From the NCBI GenBank assembly GCA_029532625.1, contig JARFXM010000009.1, positions 1,178,001-1,242,000 on the forward strand: a stretch of DNA of 64,000 nt, read 5' to 3'. The position numbers were made by a program, and so were the translations under genes. The notes under the pieces were generated by a model, which was given only the letters and a program-made list of their open reading frames with translations, had not been told where the DNA came from and did no database searches. This stretch comes from Lomentospora prolificans (Eukaryota > Ascomycota > Sordariomycetes > Microascales > Microascaceae). Shown here piece by piece: positions 46,873-56,969 of this stretch (position 1 is its first letter; each line of letters starts with the position of its first letter).

Positions 46873-47328
46873 TCAACGCACGATTGCCTTAGATGGGCAT
46901 GGTAGGCTGACGAGTCGTCCGGGCACATGGGTAGTAATTAGGGGCGGCTTTGGGCGTCGCATGAACGTGGTAATCTTGCTCGGGTCGTCGGCGTTCATAT
47001 ACCAATCCGGGAATTGTGGCCCGGGGCTTTTCTGGCTGTCGAGATGATCGCAATACATCCTGGTCTCTTGTTTAACGCCCCTCACGATCAGAAGAGGAGC
47101 ACATCTGCCAGAAACTGCGGGGGGACATCCGATATGGGACACCGGGAGAGAGCCCACTGTCCCTCTGCCGTGGATATGCTCTCCTCCAACGGCTGGCGAG
47201 AATAGCGTCCACGAGGTGATAGACTTAATGGTGTTTGGACACGGACCCGCGGGAGTTGGGCGGGTAGGAGTGGCATCGCGCAAGGTGATTGAAGAAACGG
47301 ATGGGAATATTTCCCTGAAGAAATCCAT
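46873..47328 (-). CDS. Weak hypothetical ORF, possibly a relic
   Basis: A 151-codon minus-strand ORF lies upstream of the NLP gene. Codon use is plausible (for example PQFPDWYMNADDPSKI), but no domain, signal peptide or splice partner can be shown. Two more minus-strand ORFs, 47,364-47,729 and 47,470-47,736, overlap each other in different frames just upstream, which fits a decayed gene with frameshifts. It may also be chance. Confidence 0.2.
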   Translation of the reverse strand: MDFFREIFPSVSSITLRDATPTRPTPAGPCPNTIKSITSWTLFSPAVGGEHIHGRGTVGSLPVSHIGCPPAVSGRCAPLLIVRGVKQETRMYCDHLDSQKSPGPQFPDWYMNADDPSKITTFMRRPKPPLITTHVPGRLVSLPCPSKAIVR

Positions 47329-47736
47329 ATTTTAGACTCGAAACCACGGCATATTGTCAAATTCTATAAGTCGGTTGAGAAACGTGTCAGCTTCATACCG
47401 TTCTTGTTTACCGATAGGCGGGGAGAAACGGACATCCGCGGGCCGCCATCGCTGCTCGTGCGTAGGGGATTAGAGCCACATTCTAGTTCCAAGATGCGGA
47501 AATTGGGATGAATGGAGCCAAGTTGGCTCGCCGTAGCTACTGTAAGGGCATTGATGGTTGAAGAAACCAGTGTCTCCTCCTTTCCACAGGATGTAATTGA
47601 TGAATGAGTCCACTGGAGAATGGGGCCACCATCTTGGGATGGATGTAGGTAGGTTAATATAATATCCTCGAGACTCATTTCGGAGTATCCATGTGCATGG
47701 AAAGAAGGTTTGGAATATATCTGTATCATGGATCAT

Positions 47737-48251
47737 ACAGCTTGAACTTGAGAATACTTGAAGCAGAACCTATGGCTTTCTGTGTAGGTCTTAGCGAATT
47801 TTGAATGCAGGTAGCCAAGCCATGGACTTATATGTAGCGAATCACTCGGATTATTTGTCGCGGCTCGCGTACTATCTCAAGTTTCAAGATGGGGAAGGAG
47901 CCTGCAATTGATTGAACCTCCTATCGTGAGTAAGTGAATCACGATATCCTACACCTGCTTAGTCGACATGGCTTCTAGTAGAATAAATACACTGAGGACC
48001 TTGGTTCTCTTCTTCATCTCTTCTGAAAACTCTCACAAGCAAAAAGGAAAGCGGGTCTACACCATGAGATCAAAGGTAAGCCAGATCTATCAAGTCATTT
48101 ATGAAATTCAGGATCCAGCTAATTAAGCAAGATCCTAATAGTGATCTCGGTCAAGGACATGCTCATCGTAACCTACACCGAAACCTACACCGAAACGCCT
48201 TTAATCGTCTTGGTAAATCGATCTGAGACGGCGTAAAGCCCAGGGTCTGAA
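47737..48251. other. Promoter-side spacer of the GNAT gene
   Basis: AT-richer sequence with no ORF of note. A 12-bp tandem duplication (CCTACACCGAAA twice) lies at 48,171-48,194. Confidence 0.45.
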
Positions 48252-48259
48252 TCACGTGA
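48252..48259. promoter_or_regulatory. TCACGTGA palindrome (bHLH/Cbf1-type site) upstream of GNAT gene
   Basis: An exact 8-base palindrome with a CACGTG E-box core, 160 bases before the GNAT start codon. The same 8-mer occurs before the CENP-X and Cut12-like genes. Confidence 0.5.
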
Positions 48260-48418
48260 CCGCTAGCCACATCGGTGCCGCGACACAGGATGAGCAGCCC
48301 AGCGAAGTGGCTCAGCACCGCCACGGCGCTGGCGGGCATCCCCGGCGCAACATGGATCCCGTCCCCACGGACGGAGCGATTCCTCGCCCGACAGCGCGAG
48401 ACAGAGCGCAAGAAGAGA

Positions 48419-49378
48419 ATGGCGACCCCGTTTCTAGCATCACTGCGCCCTAGCAACCTGCGGGCCTACAAGCGGGGTCTGCCCCGGGCCCAGCAGTCCG
48501 ACACCGTGCCCCCTGTGTTCCTCGACGCCATGGAAGTCCGTGAAAAGGTCTTTGTGGAGGAGCAAGGCGTCCCCGCGGAGAACGAGTTCGACGCCGACGA
48601 CTCCCGCTCGTGCCACTTTTGCGTCTACTCGAGCGCGCGCCGCACCGTCCGTGAAGAAGTCCGCGACGACGACGGCAACCTTGTGCAGCCCCGCGTCAGC
48701 GACGCCCGCCGCGTCCCCGCCGGCACGATTCGCATCGTCCCTTTCCCGCACGAGCCTCACCCGACCAAGGGTGCAAAGTACTGGGGCGGCAAGACGGAGG
48801 ACGAGATCGCCGGGCGGGAAGTCGAGAAGAAGCCCGTCAAGACGGAGTTGGGATACTTTGCCGATCGCCGCACCACGTTTCATAACGGCCAGGAACCGTA
48901 CGTGAAGCTGGGCCGGCTCGCCGTCCTCAAAGAGTACCGCGGCCAGGGCCTGGCGGCTTTCCTCGTCAAGGCTGCTGTGAAGTGGCTGAGGGAGAATCCA
49001 AACTACTTCGACCCCAGCGTCGTGGCTAAGGGCCTCGCTCGTCTGGATGCCGTTCATACGCCGGTCCCACAGTGGAAGGGCCTCGTCTGCGTGCACGCCC
49101 AGGAGCAGGTCGCCGATGTTTGGGCTCGCTGGGGCTTTATAGTCGATGAGGAGATGGGCACTTGGTGGGAGGAGGGCATTCGCCATGTTGGCATGTTTCT
49201 GCGAATTGACATTGACAAGCCAATTATCACTAAGAAAGTCATCCCTGTCGATTTCCCCGGTGACTCCTTCACCAAGATGATGAAAGATGGTGAGAGGGAC
49301 AAGGAGATGAGGGAGGAAGGGCTGGGAGAGGCGATGCGGGATGCCGGGTATGATCGCAATGCTGATGCGGAGTCATAG
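48419..49378 (+). CDS. GNAT-family N-acetyltransferase, single exon
   Basis: Predicted acetyl-CoA-dependent N-acetyltransferase of 319 residues. The GNAT core is visible: an N-terminal REKVFVEEQGVPAENEFD motif like that of bacterial and fungal ElaA/glucosamine-type acetyltransferases, a strand with AGTIRIVPFP, then the acetyl-CoA loop LGRLAVLKEYRGQGLAAFLV (R/Q-x-x-G-x-G/A type), and a C-terminal CVHAQEQVADVWARWGF block. An insertion of about 40 charged residues splits the fold between AGTIRIV and LGRLAVL. In-frame ATGs lie upstream at 48,275 and 48,290 and would add a basic stretch that might act as a mitochondrial presequence; I prefer 48,419 (MATPFLASLRPS). The acceptor substrate is unknown. 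A 248-codon antisense ORF over this gene is a codon-bias shadow. Confidence 0.85.
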   Translation: MATPFLASLRPSNLRAYKRGLPRAQQSDTVPPVFLDAMEVREKVFVEEQGVPAENEFDADDSRSCHFCVYSSARRTVREEVRDDDGNLVQPRVSDARRVPAGTIRIVPFPHEPHPTKGAKYWGGKTEDEIAGREVEKKPVKTELGYFADRRTTFHNGQEPYVKLGRLAVLKEYRGQGLAAFLVKAAVKWLRENPNYFDPSVVAKGLARLDAVHTPVPQWKGLVCVHAQEQVADVWARWGFIVDEEMGTWWEEGIRHVGMFLRIDIDKPIITKKVIPVDFPGDSFTKMMKDGERDKEMREEGLGEAMRDAGYDRNADAES

Positions 49379-50001
49379 TCTGTCTTCGAGGTGCCTGAGC
49401 CTTGGCATGCATGGTGAATCTCGCATCTCTCGACCGTCGTCATGTTTGGATTGAGGAGTTCTGCCCTCGACGGGGAGCTGTAGACTGGAAGAGGCAACCG
49501 AAGGTACATATGGCATGTGTTGATTTTCTTTTTCTCACAAAAGATGGAGTTGATACGGGTCATGACTTCTTAGATCCAGGGTAGTTTCTATGCTCGATTC
49601 AACATGATACCACAAGAGCGAAAGGCAGCTAGAAAGTGTTTGAGATTACGAGGAAAGCACAAAAACGGTATATACCACAAGAATAGAAGGGCGGCATTTC
49701 GTCTTTTCTCTCTGTACATGTATCGTAACAAGTGAACAAAAGACATTTTTCATTTTTGCTGGACACTGAATTAGAGACTTTTTATTTTTCGCTCTACCGA
49801 GTCCGGGCTTTCTCTTTCTTATCTTGAAAAGAATTTCCCATAAGCCCTATCTGACAGAAATGCCATTTCCTCGTAAGACCCTCCCTAACGCAGAAATGCA
49901 AAAGCAGCTTTCGGAAAAAAAAGATGCCAAGGAACCACGCCGAAGCCAGCCACAACAACCACATTTCGAATAATCCCCCAGAAACTCCGGGTCCAAATCC
50001 T
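49379..50001. other. Convergent 3' region between GNAT and RPS5
   Basis: Holds the 3' UTRs of both genes. No ORF with support. Confidence 0.5.
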
Positions 50002-50829
50002 TTATCGGTTGCTCTTGGCCACACGCTCGAGCTCGTCCTTCTTCTTGATGGCATACGAGTTGCTGCTTCCCTTCGCCGCGTTGATGAGCTCCTCAGCGAG
50101 GCACTCGGCGATAGACTTGATGTTGCGGAAAGAGGCCTCACGGGCACCGGTGGTGAGGAGCGCAATAGCCTGGTTGACCCTTCGGAGGGGAGAGACATCG
50201 ACGGCTTGTCGGCGGACGGTACCGGCGGAACCAATACGGGTAGAGTCTTCACGGGGACCGCAGTTGACAATGGCGTCAACGGCGACCTGGATGGGGTTCT
50301 GGTCGGTCATGAGGTGAATCTACATAGTGTTAGCCTCTCATATCTCGGCTTCGATTTTTTTCTCCCCTGTGCGAAATGGATGGGAGTCGGTGGGATGTGC
50401 TTACGATCTCGAAAGCGTGAGCGACGATCCTGACGGCCATGAGCTTCTTGCCGTTGTTGCGGCCGTGCATCATGAGCGAGTTGGTGAGACGCTCAATGAT
50501 GGGGCAGTTGGCCTTGCGGAAACGCTTGGCAGCATACTTGCCAGCGGAGTGGGTGACATAGACGGGGTTGCGGAGGGAGATGTAGTCACTAGATATTCCC
50601 AAAAGATTAGCCATGCGATGCTTCCTCAAAATCGTCATTCTGCGTTTTGCATTTTTTTCTTAATCATGAGCTTGAGCGATTGAGCATACGTAAGAGAGAT
50701 GTCTCGCACTTCGACGTCGTAGTCCCAACGACCGAAAAGCTTGACGGTTCCGAGATCCTGAGTAACCTCCTTGGGAAGGATGTTGAAGGACTCAACGTTT
50801 TCGACCTCGATATCACCAGCGTCGGACAT
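50002..50829 (-). CDS. RPS5: 40S ribosomal protein S5 (uS7), three exons
   Basis: Structural protein of the small ribosomal subunit head, near the mRNA exit site. Exons in transcript order are 50,829-50,690, 50,588-50,405 and 50,319-50,002, giving 213 residues, the normal eukaryotic length. Junctions keep frame: ISLT/DYISLRNP across intron 1, and AHAFEI/IHLMTDQNP across intron 2. The uS7 family blocks are all present (KRFRKANCPIIERLTNSLMM, NPIQVAVDAIVNCGPRED, RRVNQAIALLTTGAREASF and the C-terminal KKKDELERVAKSNR). It starts 442 bases from the oppositely oriented RPS25 start codon, so the two probably share a promoter. Confidence 0.97.
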
Positions 50830-51271
50830 TTTGGCGGTGTTGACTGATCCGGGGGAGGGAATGGGTTAGCAAGGAAAAAGGCGAAGTGAACGAGAGCTGC
50901 TGGAGATGGCCTCGTTCTTTTGGCGCAACCGACTCTATGGGATGCAGTTCGGGTTGGGGTGTCGTGGGAGGGTTTGGTCGTCGGTCAGTAATTGGAAAAT
51001 GTAGCAGACTTTCGAGCGAGTGGCATCGAAGCCCTCACTTTTGCTGTGTGGAGGGAAAAAATTGGGGGGTTGTATTTCTGGCCAATCACAGGCCGGATAC
51101 TGGACCCACCGCGCAGAAATGCTAGTAGGGCAAGCCCTCCCGCCTTTCGGGCAAGAACGACTCTGTGGATGTGCGGCCCTCTTCCATTAAGTTACCTTTG
51201 ATCGAATTCCCTGATCTTTTTTTCCAACCTTCAACGTCAAGTCGTCAACCAACGGTAAATACACATACAAA
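50830..51271. promoter_or_regulatory. Shared bidirectional promoter of RPS5 and RPS25
   Basis: Only 442 bases separate the two start codons. Inside are three CCAAT/ATTGG elements (50,991-50,995, 51,061-51,065, 51,082-51,086) and a T-rich tract just before RPS25 (51,211-51,222). There is no TATA box at a standard place, as is common for fungal ribosomal protein genes. Co-regulation is inference from layout. Confidence 0.65.
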
Positions 51272-51901
51272 ATGGTATGGTGATTGTTGTTGAAAAATTG
51301 AGGGCTTTAGCAGCCCGACGTCTACATCGACCTTGCTAATACTTCCGACAGGCTGCCGCTGCTGGTGCTAAGAAGCAAAAGAAGAAGTGGTATGTATTGG
51401 CGTCTTGTTCTTTCGACTTGCCCGACCCGGGTCACCTCGGGTTCCCCTCATCCAACAACGAGGAATGATTGGTATCACGGCATGAGGAAACAAGGTAACT
51501 GACGGGGCGCCATTTTTCTAGGTCCAAGGGCAAGGTCAAGGACAAGGCCCAGCACGCTGTCATCCTCGACAAGGCCACCTCCGAGAAGCTCTACAAGGAT
51601 GTCCAGTCTTACCGTCTCGTCACCGTCGCTACTCTCGTCGACCGCATGAAGATCAACGGCTCTCTCGCTAGGCAGTGCCTTAGGGACCTCGAGGAGAAGG
51701 GCCTCATCAAGCCCGTGGTTGAGCACAGCAAGATGAAGATTTACAGTACGTTGCCAACCCCGCTATCGAGCAGCTCGTCTCAACTCTGCGTCATATCCGA
51801 GACTGGTCCAATATACGCTCCCTTGAAGACTCTGGCCTCGTCAAAACTAATACTGACGTCTTCTTCCTCTTCTAGCTCGTGCGGTTGGCGCTTCGGAATA
51901 A
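51272..51901 (+). CDS. RPS25: 40S ribosomal protein S25 (eS25), four exons, first coding exon is only ATG
   Basis: A small-subunit head protein, needed in other eukaryotes for some IRES-driven initiation. Exons 51,272-51,274, 51,352-51,389, 51,522-51,745 and 51,876-51,901 give 96 residues, normal for the family. The first coding exon is the start codon alone, directly followed by a GTATGG donor. Exon 2 encodes the Ala/Lys-rich start (AAAGAKKQKKK), exon 3 the winged-helix part (DKATSEKLYKDVQSYRLV, then INGSLARQCLRDLEEKGLI), exon 4 the end RAVGASE. All phases match. ORF-only gene finding would report exon 3 at best. I saw no C/D-box snoRNA signature in its introns. Confidence 0.96.
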
Positions 51902-54194
51902 ATGCAACGGAATTCTCACGCCGGTTATGTAGAAACTTTTTGGGGTTCATGGAGGAGTTACTCTGATAAAAAAATGTCAGGCTGAGGGTTAGTTAGACGG
52001 AGGGCTTTGGCAGTGGGCATGCATCCACAATGAGTTTGCACTCTCCGCGCGGCGTTTGCCCCGGATACGCTCCAGCATAGGGAAATGACACATCCTTGTT
52101 TGCAACGAACATCTTCGTTCTGCCCTCACCCGCCTAGATATACCCCCGTTACGTCCGGGAAAATGTCCTTTGTCGAAGGGTAGTGAGTATGAATACCAGG
52201 CCGAAGTGTCGCCAAAATGAGTTAACTAATTGGGGCCTACGCATATCCGTGCTATCTTGAAGAACGGCCTGGTGAAGAATAGGCTCTGTAAATGACAATA
52301 TCGCTCACATCGAGACTGTCCGTAGATGCATGTATAGTATTCCACAAGTAACGCAGGCAAATGAAATCTACCATGTTGGCGAAAATCGGGAAGGTCGCTC
52401 ACGTGGATATGCGGTGAACGAGGAGATTCGTCCATGTCAAGAGTGAAGGCCAAGCTGATATACTGGAACTATCGAGCATCCCGGCTTCTCACGGAGCAAG
52501 GAGACATGTCCAGACGTTGGCCGTGGGGTGGCAAGGTGTGGAGCTATTATAATTAAAGCCTTCATCCAAGTTTGGTATGGAAACCAGAGCGAGCATGGGA
52601 ATTTACAATCATGGAAGCTAGGAAGAGCCAGGTTGCGTGTCCGCAAGCAGAAGGGGCAAGCGGACGAGTGGAGATGGCGAGCCACAGTTTCTCCAGCCCC
52701 AGGGTTAAGGCCATTCTAGATCAATGATGAGGCACGAAACTGGGTGGACCAATCGATATTATTATCATACCAGAACAAATCCGTAACTCGGCATAAGGTT
52801 AAGGAAGATCAACCCGAGGACAAAAAGAGCAGGCTGCTCCCCCGATACCGAGTCACGGCCGGGGACACTTGCTCTTGAGATCAGCGCCAACGTATCGTGT
52901 CTCGAGTGACAATACACCCTAACCTAGCGGGGTTGCCGCCTAAACGCCTCCCGGTGCTATTCAAGGCCACCTACATCTTGCCGGCCAGTACGAAGGTAAA
53001 ACAAGGAATGATAAAAAAAAAAAAAAAAAAAAAAAAACTTAATCCCTGTCGCACTGGGAAAAAGTCCAGATCTGGGCTGCTTTGTGGGCGCCCCATGATA
53101 CATGTGATTTTGTTCGACTTCCAAAAAGGGGCGGCCAAATGAAATTTGGTAGGGATAAGGGGAGATAAGGCAAGACGCCGCTAGAGGCTCCGGCAGGCGT
53201 TTCGATTCAAAGCGGTTTCCCAGGAGGCGAAAAAGCTGGAGTCTCCGTACGCCCAAGCCCCGAGCCGCAAGCTCCAAGGACGCCAGTGTACCTCGTCCGT
53301 GTGCGCCGTCAGTGTTCTGAGAGTCCGTCCTAACGAGCTTCGGCTTACGGAGATACGCGAGATTGGGATTGGATTGAGAGACAATAGCCGTGTCTATACT
53401 GTGTACGACGAAAAATCTCGAATTGGCAACGAAGAGGAAAAAGATTTCTCTCAATGCGCTCCTTGTCAATGTACCATGAGAGGTAGATATGGATAGAAAC
53501 TTCTACCATTATAGAGCATCACGAGAACAGGCCGATTCGGACAGCTTCAACACTCTCGCAAAAAATTGCTGGGGAGCCCTTCTAATGGGGCCAAAGGGGT
53601 TCAGGTGCTGGCCAGGGCGAGCAAAAGTGAATGGCTAAAGTCAAGCACACACCAATCCATAACCGCGGATCGAAGGCGAAGGACTTGGCTGGCCAACGAC
53701 AAAATTTTCTGGATGCCGAAACAGTAGTTCACGCAAGGTAATAACACTGGGCGTGGCAGGGCTTCAACGCGCTGGGTTCACAGCAAACGAGGTACTTCCC
53801 GTACAGTGCCAGCATGGTTGATCCGAGAATTTCTCGGAGCAAATCGGCAAGAGTGTTGGTAGGGGATTGACTTTTTAGATAGGGGCCGGTACCTCCTGAA
53901 TTCCTGTGGAGCGCGTTGCTGTGGAAGTAGCCGGGCGGCTGGGGCTAGCGGGAGGCGAGGTTACTGGGTAATCTGTCAGTTATTGGTACAGCCAGCGAAG
54001 AAGCTGCCACCGGGCCATCCAGTGCCAGTGGACCAAAGGAGCAACGGGTGGGGGCACGCAATGGTCCCTGCGCTCTTTTTAGTCCCAGCCTGCGGCCAAA
54101 AGTCCGAAAGGTGTTCGTATCCCAAAATTTTTTTCCTCCTGTCCATCTCCCCAAAACAAAAGAGTCGTTGTTGGAAGCACCTTTCACCACGACA
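51902..54194. other. Intergenic region between RPS25 and ADP/ATP carrier
   Basis: About 2.3 kb without a supported gene. A poly-A run lies at 53,013-53,037. Short ORFs have no motifs. The last few hundred bases become CT-rich toward the carrier gene. Confidence 0.5.
53013..53037. repeat. Poly-A tract
   Basis: Uninterrupted run of about 25 A. No clear retroposon body or target duplication next to it. Confidence 0.85.
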
Positions 54195-54297
54195 CCTTAA
54201 ATACCCTCCCCTCTCCTTCCTTTCATCGGGAATCAATCTCCGCTCTTTCTCTTTTCTTTCCGTCGTCGAGATTCATTGTCCTAACTGAGCCTTCACC
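54195..54297 (+). promoter_or_regulatory. Core promoter / CT-rich leader of ADP/ATP carrier gene
   Basis: A TTAAATA element at about 54,196 is followed by long CT-rich runs up to the start codon. Such CT boxes are typical of strongly expressed genes in filamentous fungi. Confidence 0.45.
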
Positions 54298-55813
54298 ATG
54301 TCTGACAACAAGATTATGGGGCTTCCGGTAAGTTGCTCGCCTCGTCTTCTGTTCTTGCATTCTGCCTTCGCCTCCCGTCCAGAGCTCCGTCAGCCTCATC
54401 ACATTTCCGCGGCCTCATCCCATTCCTGGCTTCTATCGAAGGCGCCATCTTCAGGCATCGCACTCTATCAATTGGAGTCGGCCAGCTAGAGAGGCGCGCC
54501 AGTTGTCTGGCTCAGAGTCGGCTGGATGGCCTCGGCAATTGCGATAGCCTGCCAAGCTTGGACTGGAAAAATTTTCGCGTCTCTCATCGTACATGTTGAA
54601 CATGCCAGCTAACATTCAATCATCATCCAGCCCTTTATGGTCGATTTCTTGAGTACGTTCTATCCATCGACGTCGTCTTAATCATCATTGAGATCCTCGT
54701 CGCGATGGCGGGCTTGTCGGCTCTCTGGCTCCGATGCCGGGAGCTATCAGTGAACCGAGACTAACTAGTGATACAGTGGGTGGTGTTTCCGCCGCCGTCT
54801 CGAAGACCGCCGCCGCTCCCATCGAGCGTGTTAAGCTCCTTATCCAGAACCAGGTTAGTTGACACCATTGATTCTGTTGCCTTCATCTGGGCTATAGTCA
54901 TCAGTTGGAGCTGTTGGGCATTCACCTCGAGCTTCATCAGGTGGCTATGAGAGCAGCGATGGCAAATAAGTGTGCTGTCTTGCCTTGCCGGGAATATATC
55001 TGACAAGCTGTACAGGATGAGATGCTTAAGACCGGTCGTCTCGACCGCAAGTACAACGGTATCGTTGACTGCTTCCGCAGGACCATGGCCGATGAGGGTG
55101 TCATGTCCCTCTGGCGTGGTAACACCGCCAACGTCATCCGTTACTTCCCTACTCAGGCCTTGAACTTCGCTTTCCGTGACAAGTTCAAGAAGATGTTCGG
55201 CTTCAAGAAGGACCGTGATGGTTACTGGTGGTGGATGGCCGGTAACTTGGCCTCCGGTGGTGCCGCTGGTGCCACTTCGCTCCTTTTCGTCTACTCTCTG
55301 GATTACGCCCGTACCCGTCTTGCCAACGACGCCAAGAACGCCAAGAGCGGTGGTGCCCGCCAGTTCAATGGTCTCGTTGACGTCTACCGCAAGACCCTCG
55401 CCTCTGATGGTATTGCTGGTCTCTACCGTGGTTTCATGCCTTCCGTTGCTGGTATCGTCGTTTACCGTGGTCTCTACTTCGGCATGTACGATTCCATCAA
55501 GCCTGTCGTCCTCACCGGTACCCTCGCCAACAACTTCCTTGCCTCTTTCCTCCTCGGTTGGTGCGTCACCACTGGTGCCGGTATCGCCTCTTACCCTCTT
55601 GACACCATCCGTCGACGAATGATGATGACTTCTGGTGAGGCCGTCAAGTACAAGAGCTCCTTCGACGCTGCTTCCCAGATCATTGCCAAGGAGGGTGTCC
55701 GCTCTCTCTTCAAGGGTGCCGGTGCCAACATTCTCCGTGGTGTTGCCGGTGCTGGTGTCCTTTCCATCTACGATCAGCTCCAGGTCCTCCTCTTCGGCAA
55801 GGCCTTCAAATAA
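54298..55813 (+). CDS. Mitochondrial ADP/ATP carrier, four exons
   Basis: Inner-membrane antiporter that exports ATP and imports ADP. Exons 54,298-54,327, 54,631-54,652, 54,777-54,853 and 55,016-55,813 give 308 residues. The first three exons are small (30, 22 and 77 bases), and the first intron is long (303 bases), so an ORF search would start wrongly inside exon 4. All three mitochondrial-carrier repeats are present with their signatures: PIERVK in repeat 1, SLDYARTR in repeat 2, PLDTIRRR in repeat 3. The diagnostic RRRMMM motif of ADP/ATP carriers is intact. Codon use is strongly biased to C-ending codons, consistent with high expression. Confidence 0.97.
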
Positions 55814-56263
55814 ACGTGTCGTTAATAGACAAGGGGAATCGGTGAATGTTTAGGACAGTGGATGTTGTGCAATAGAAGGGTCAAAAAATGGATCATGGTT
55901 CGTTTTGTTATTTCAGACAAAAGATGGAGGTGGCATGAGGGAGACTGCTGGGAAGGCTTCTCTTTGGCATTTTGAGCAGCCGGCTTTTAGGGTTTCTTTT
56001 CGGCTTGTATCCTTTACTTCTGGTGCTGGAGTAATGGACCAACCAGTCAACCCTTGTAATATAACCTTACCGCGAATTTCCCTTGACTTTATCAAACCTT
56101 TCTTTCCTATGAACAGTGTGCTGTATGTGAAGTGTACCGAACCGATGCTTATTTAATTAGGCCTTGTAACTTTGGCGGATTGCCCGAGTCGGCGATGGCC
56201 CTGACGATCCGCGATTTGATTGTGAAGCTGGCATCCACGATTGAACTTGAATTTGAGCTTTGT
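55814..56263. other. 3' region of ADP/ATP carrier gene and start of CENP-X promoter
   Basis: About 450 bases of likely 3' UTR and promoter DNA with no supported ORF. Confidence 0.5.
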
Positions 56264-56271
56264 TCACGTGA
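56264..56271. promoter_or_regulatory. TCACGTGA palindrome upstream of CENP-X gene
   Basis: An exact 8-base palindrome, 147 bases before the CENP-X start codon; identical to the sites at 48,252 and 63,249. Confidence 0.5.
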
Positions 56272-56417
56272 TCTGGCGCTGGATTGGCCCCACCCCGGGA
56301 TAATGTCGCGCTCTCACCATTGATGACTTCTTAATGCCACCACTATCTATAGGGATCTAGGCACGGTCCCAAATCCACGCTCGAGAGGCTACTAGCGAAA
56401 TCTCTCAAACCGCACAA

Positions 56418-56969
56418 ATGCCTCGAGGATCCGCGTCACGGGGCGGCAAGCCTACATCTGGCTCTCGACCAAGCGCCGCGCCGCGCAGGAATGCCCACGC
56501 CGACCTCGAGTCTCGCCAGGCTGACATCGACATGGTTGACGGCACCCTCGAAGACAACGAGGCTGAGGATGTGGAGGGGACCAAGGCTAGGATCCCAGAC
56601 GACCTACTCACGCGGATTCTTCACGAGTTCTTCCAGCAGGAGGATACGCGCATGTCCAAGGCGGCGAACCGGGCCGTTGGGAAGTACTTTGAGATATTTG
56701 TACAGGAGGCGATTGCGAGGACGGCGCAGGAGAAGGACGGGCGGTTTTTAGAGGTGAAATTTCCAGTTTTTCTATTTTGGGGTTTTTTGGCATTCCCCCC
56801 CTCGCCCCTTTCTTCCTCCCTTCCATGATGTATACGTCATCACCAGTGACGAATCGGCTGTCAGGGAAAACATCAAAGTCCTGAGAATATGCTTTTGATC
56901 TAACGGGTTTAACACGAATAGGTCGAAGATTTGGAGAAGATTACGCCGCAGCTAATCATGGATCTCTAA
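56418..56969 (+). CDS. CENP-X / MHF2 histone-fold protein, two exons
   Basis: Small histone-fold protein of the CENP-T-W-S-X kinetochore module and of the MHF complex that supports FANCM/Mph1 helicase at stalled forks. Exons 56,418-56,753 and 56,922-56,969 give 127 residues. The first 55 residues are a basic, disordered lead. The histone fold begins with IPDDLLTRILHEFFQQEDTRMSK, continues through ANRAVGKYFEIFVQEAIART, and after the intron ends VEDLEKITPQLIMDL, the usual short C-terminus. Without the second exon the fold would lack its last helix and end in a meaningless hydrophobic tail. CENP-S, its usual partner, is not in this window. Confidence 0.88.

Noticed and set aside
48440..49186. 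248-codon minus-strand ORF across the GNAT gene
   Set aside because: Antisense shadow; the sense strand has clear GNAT motifs.
51275..51875. Possible intronic snoRNA in RPS25
   Set aside because: CTGA-like D boxes occur in introns 2 and 3, but no RTGATGA C box pairs with them.
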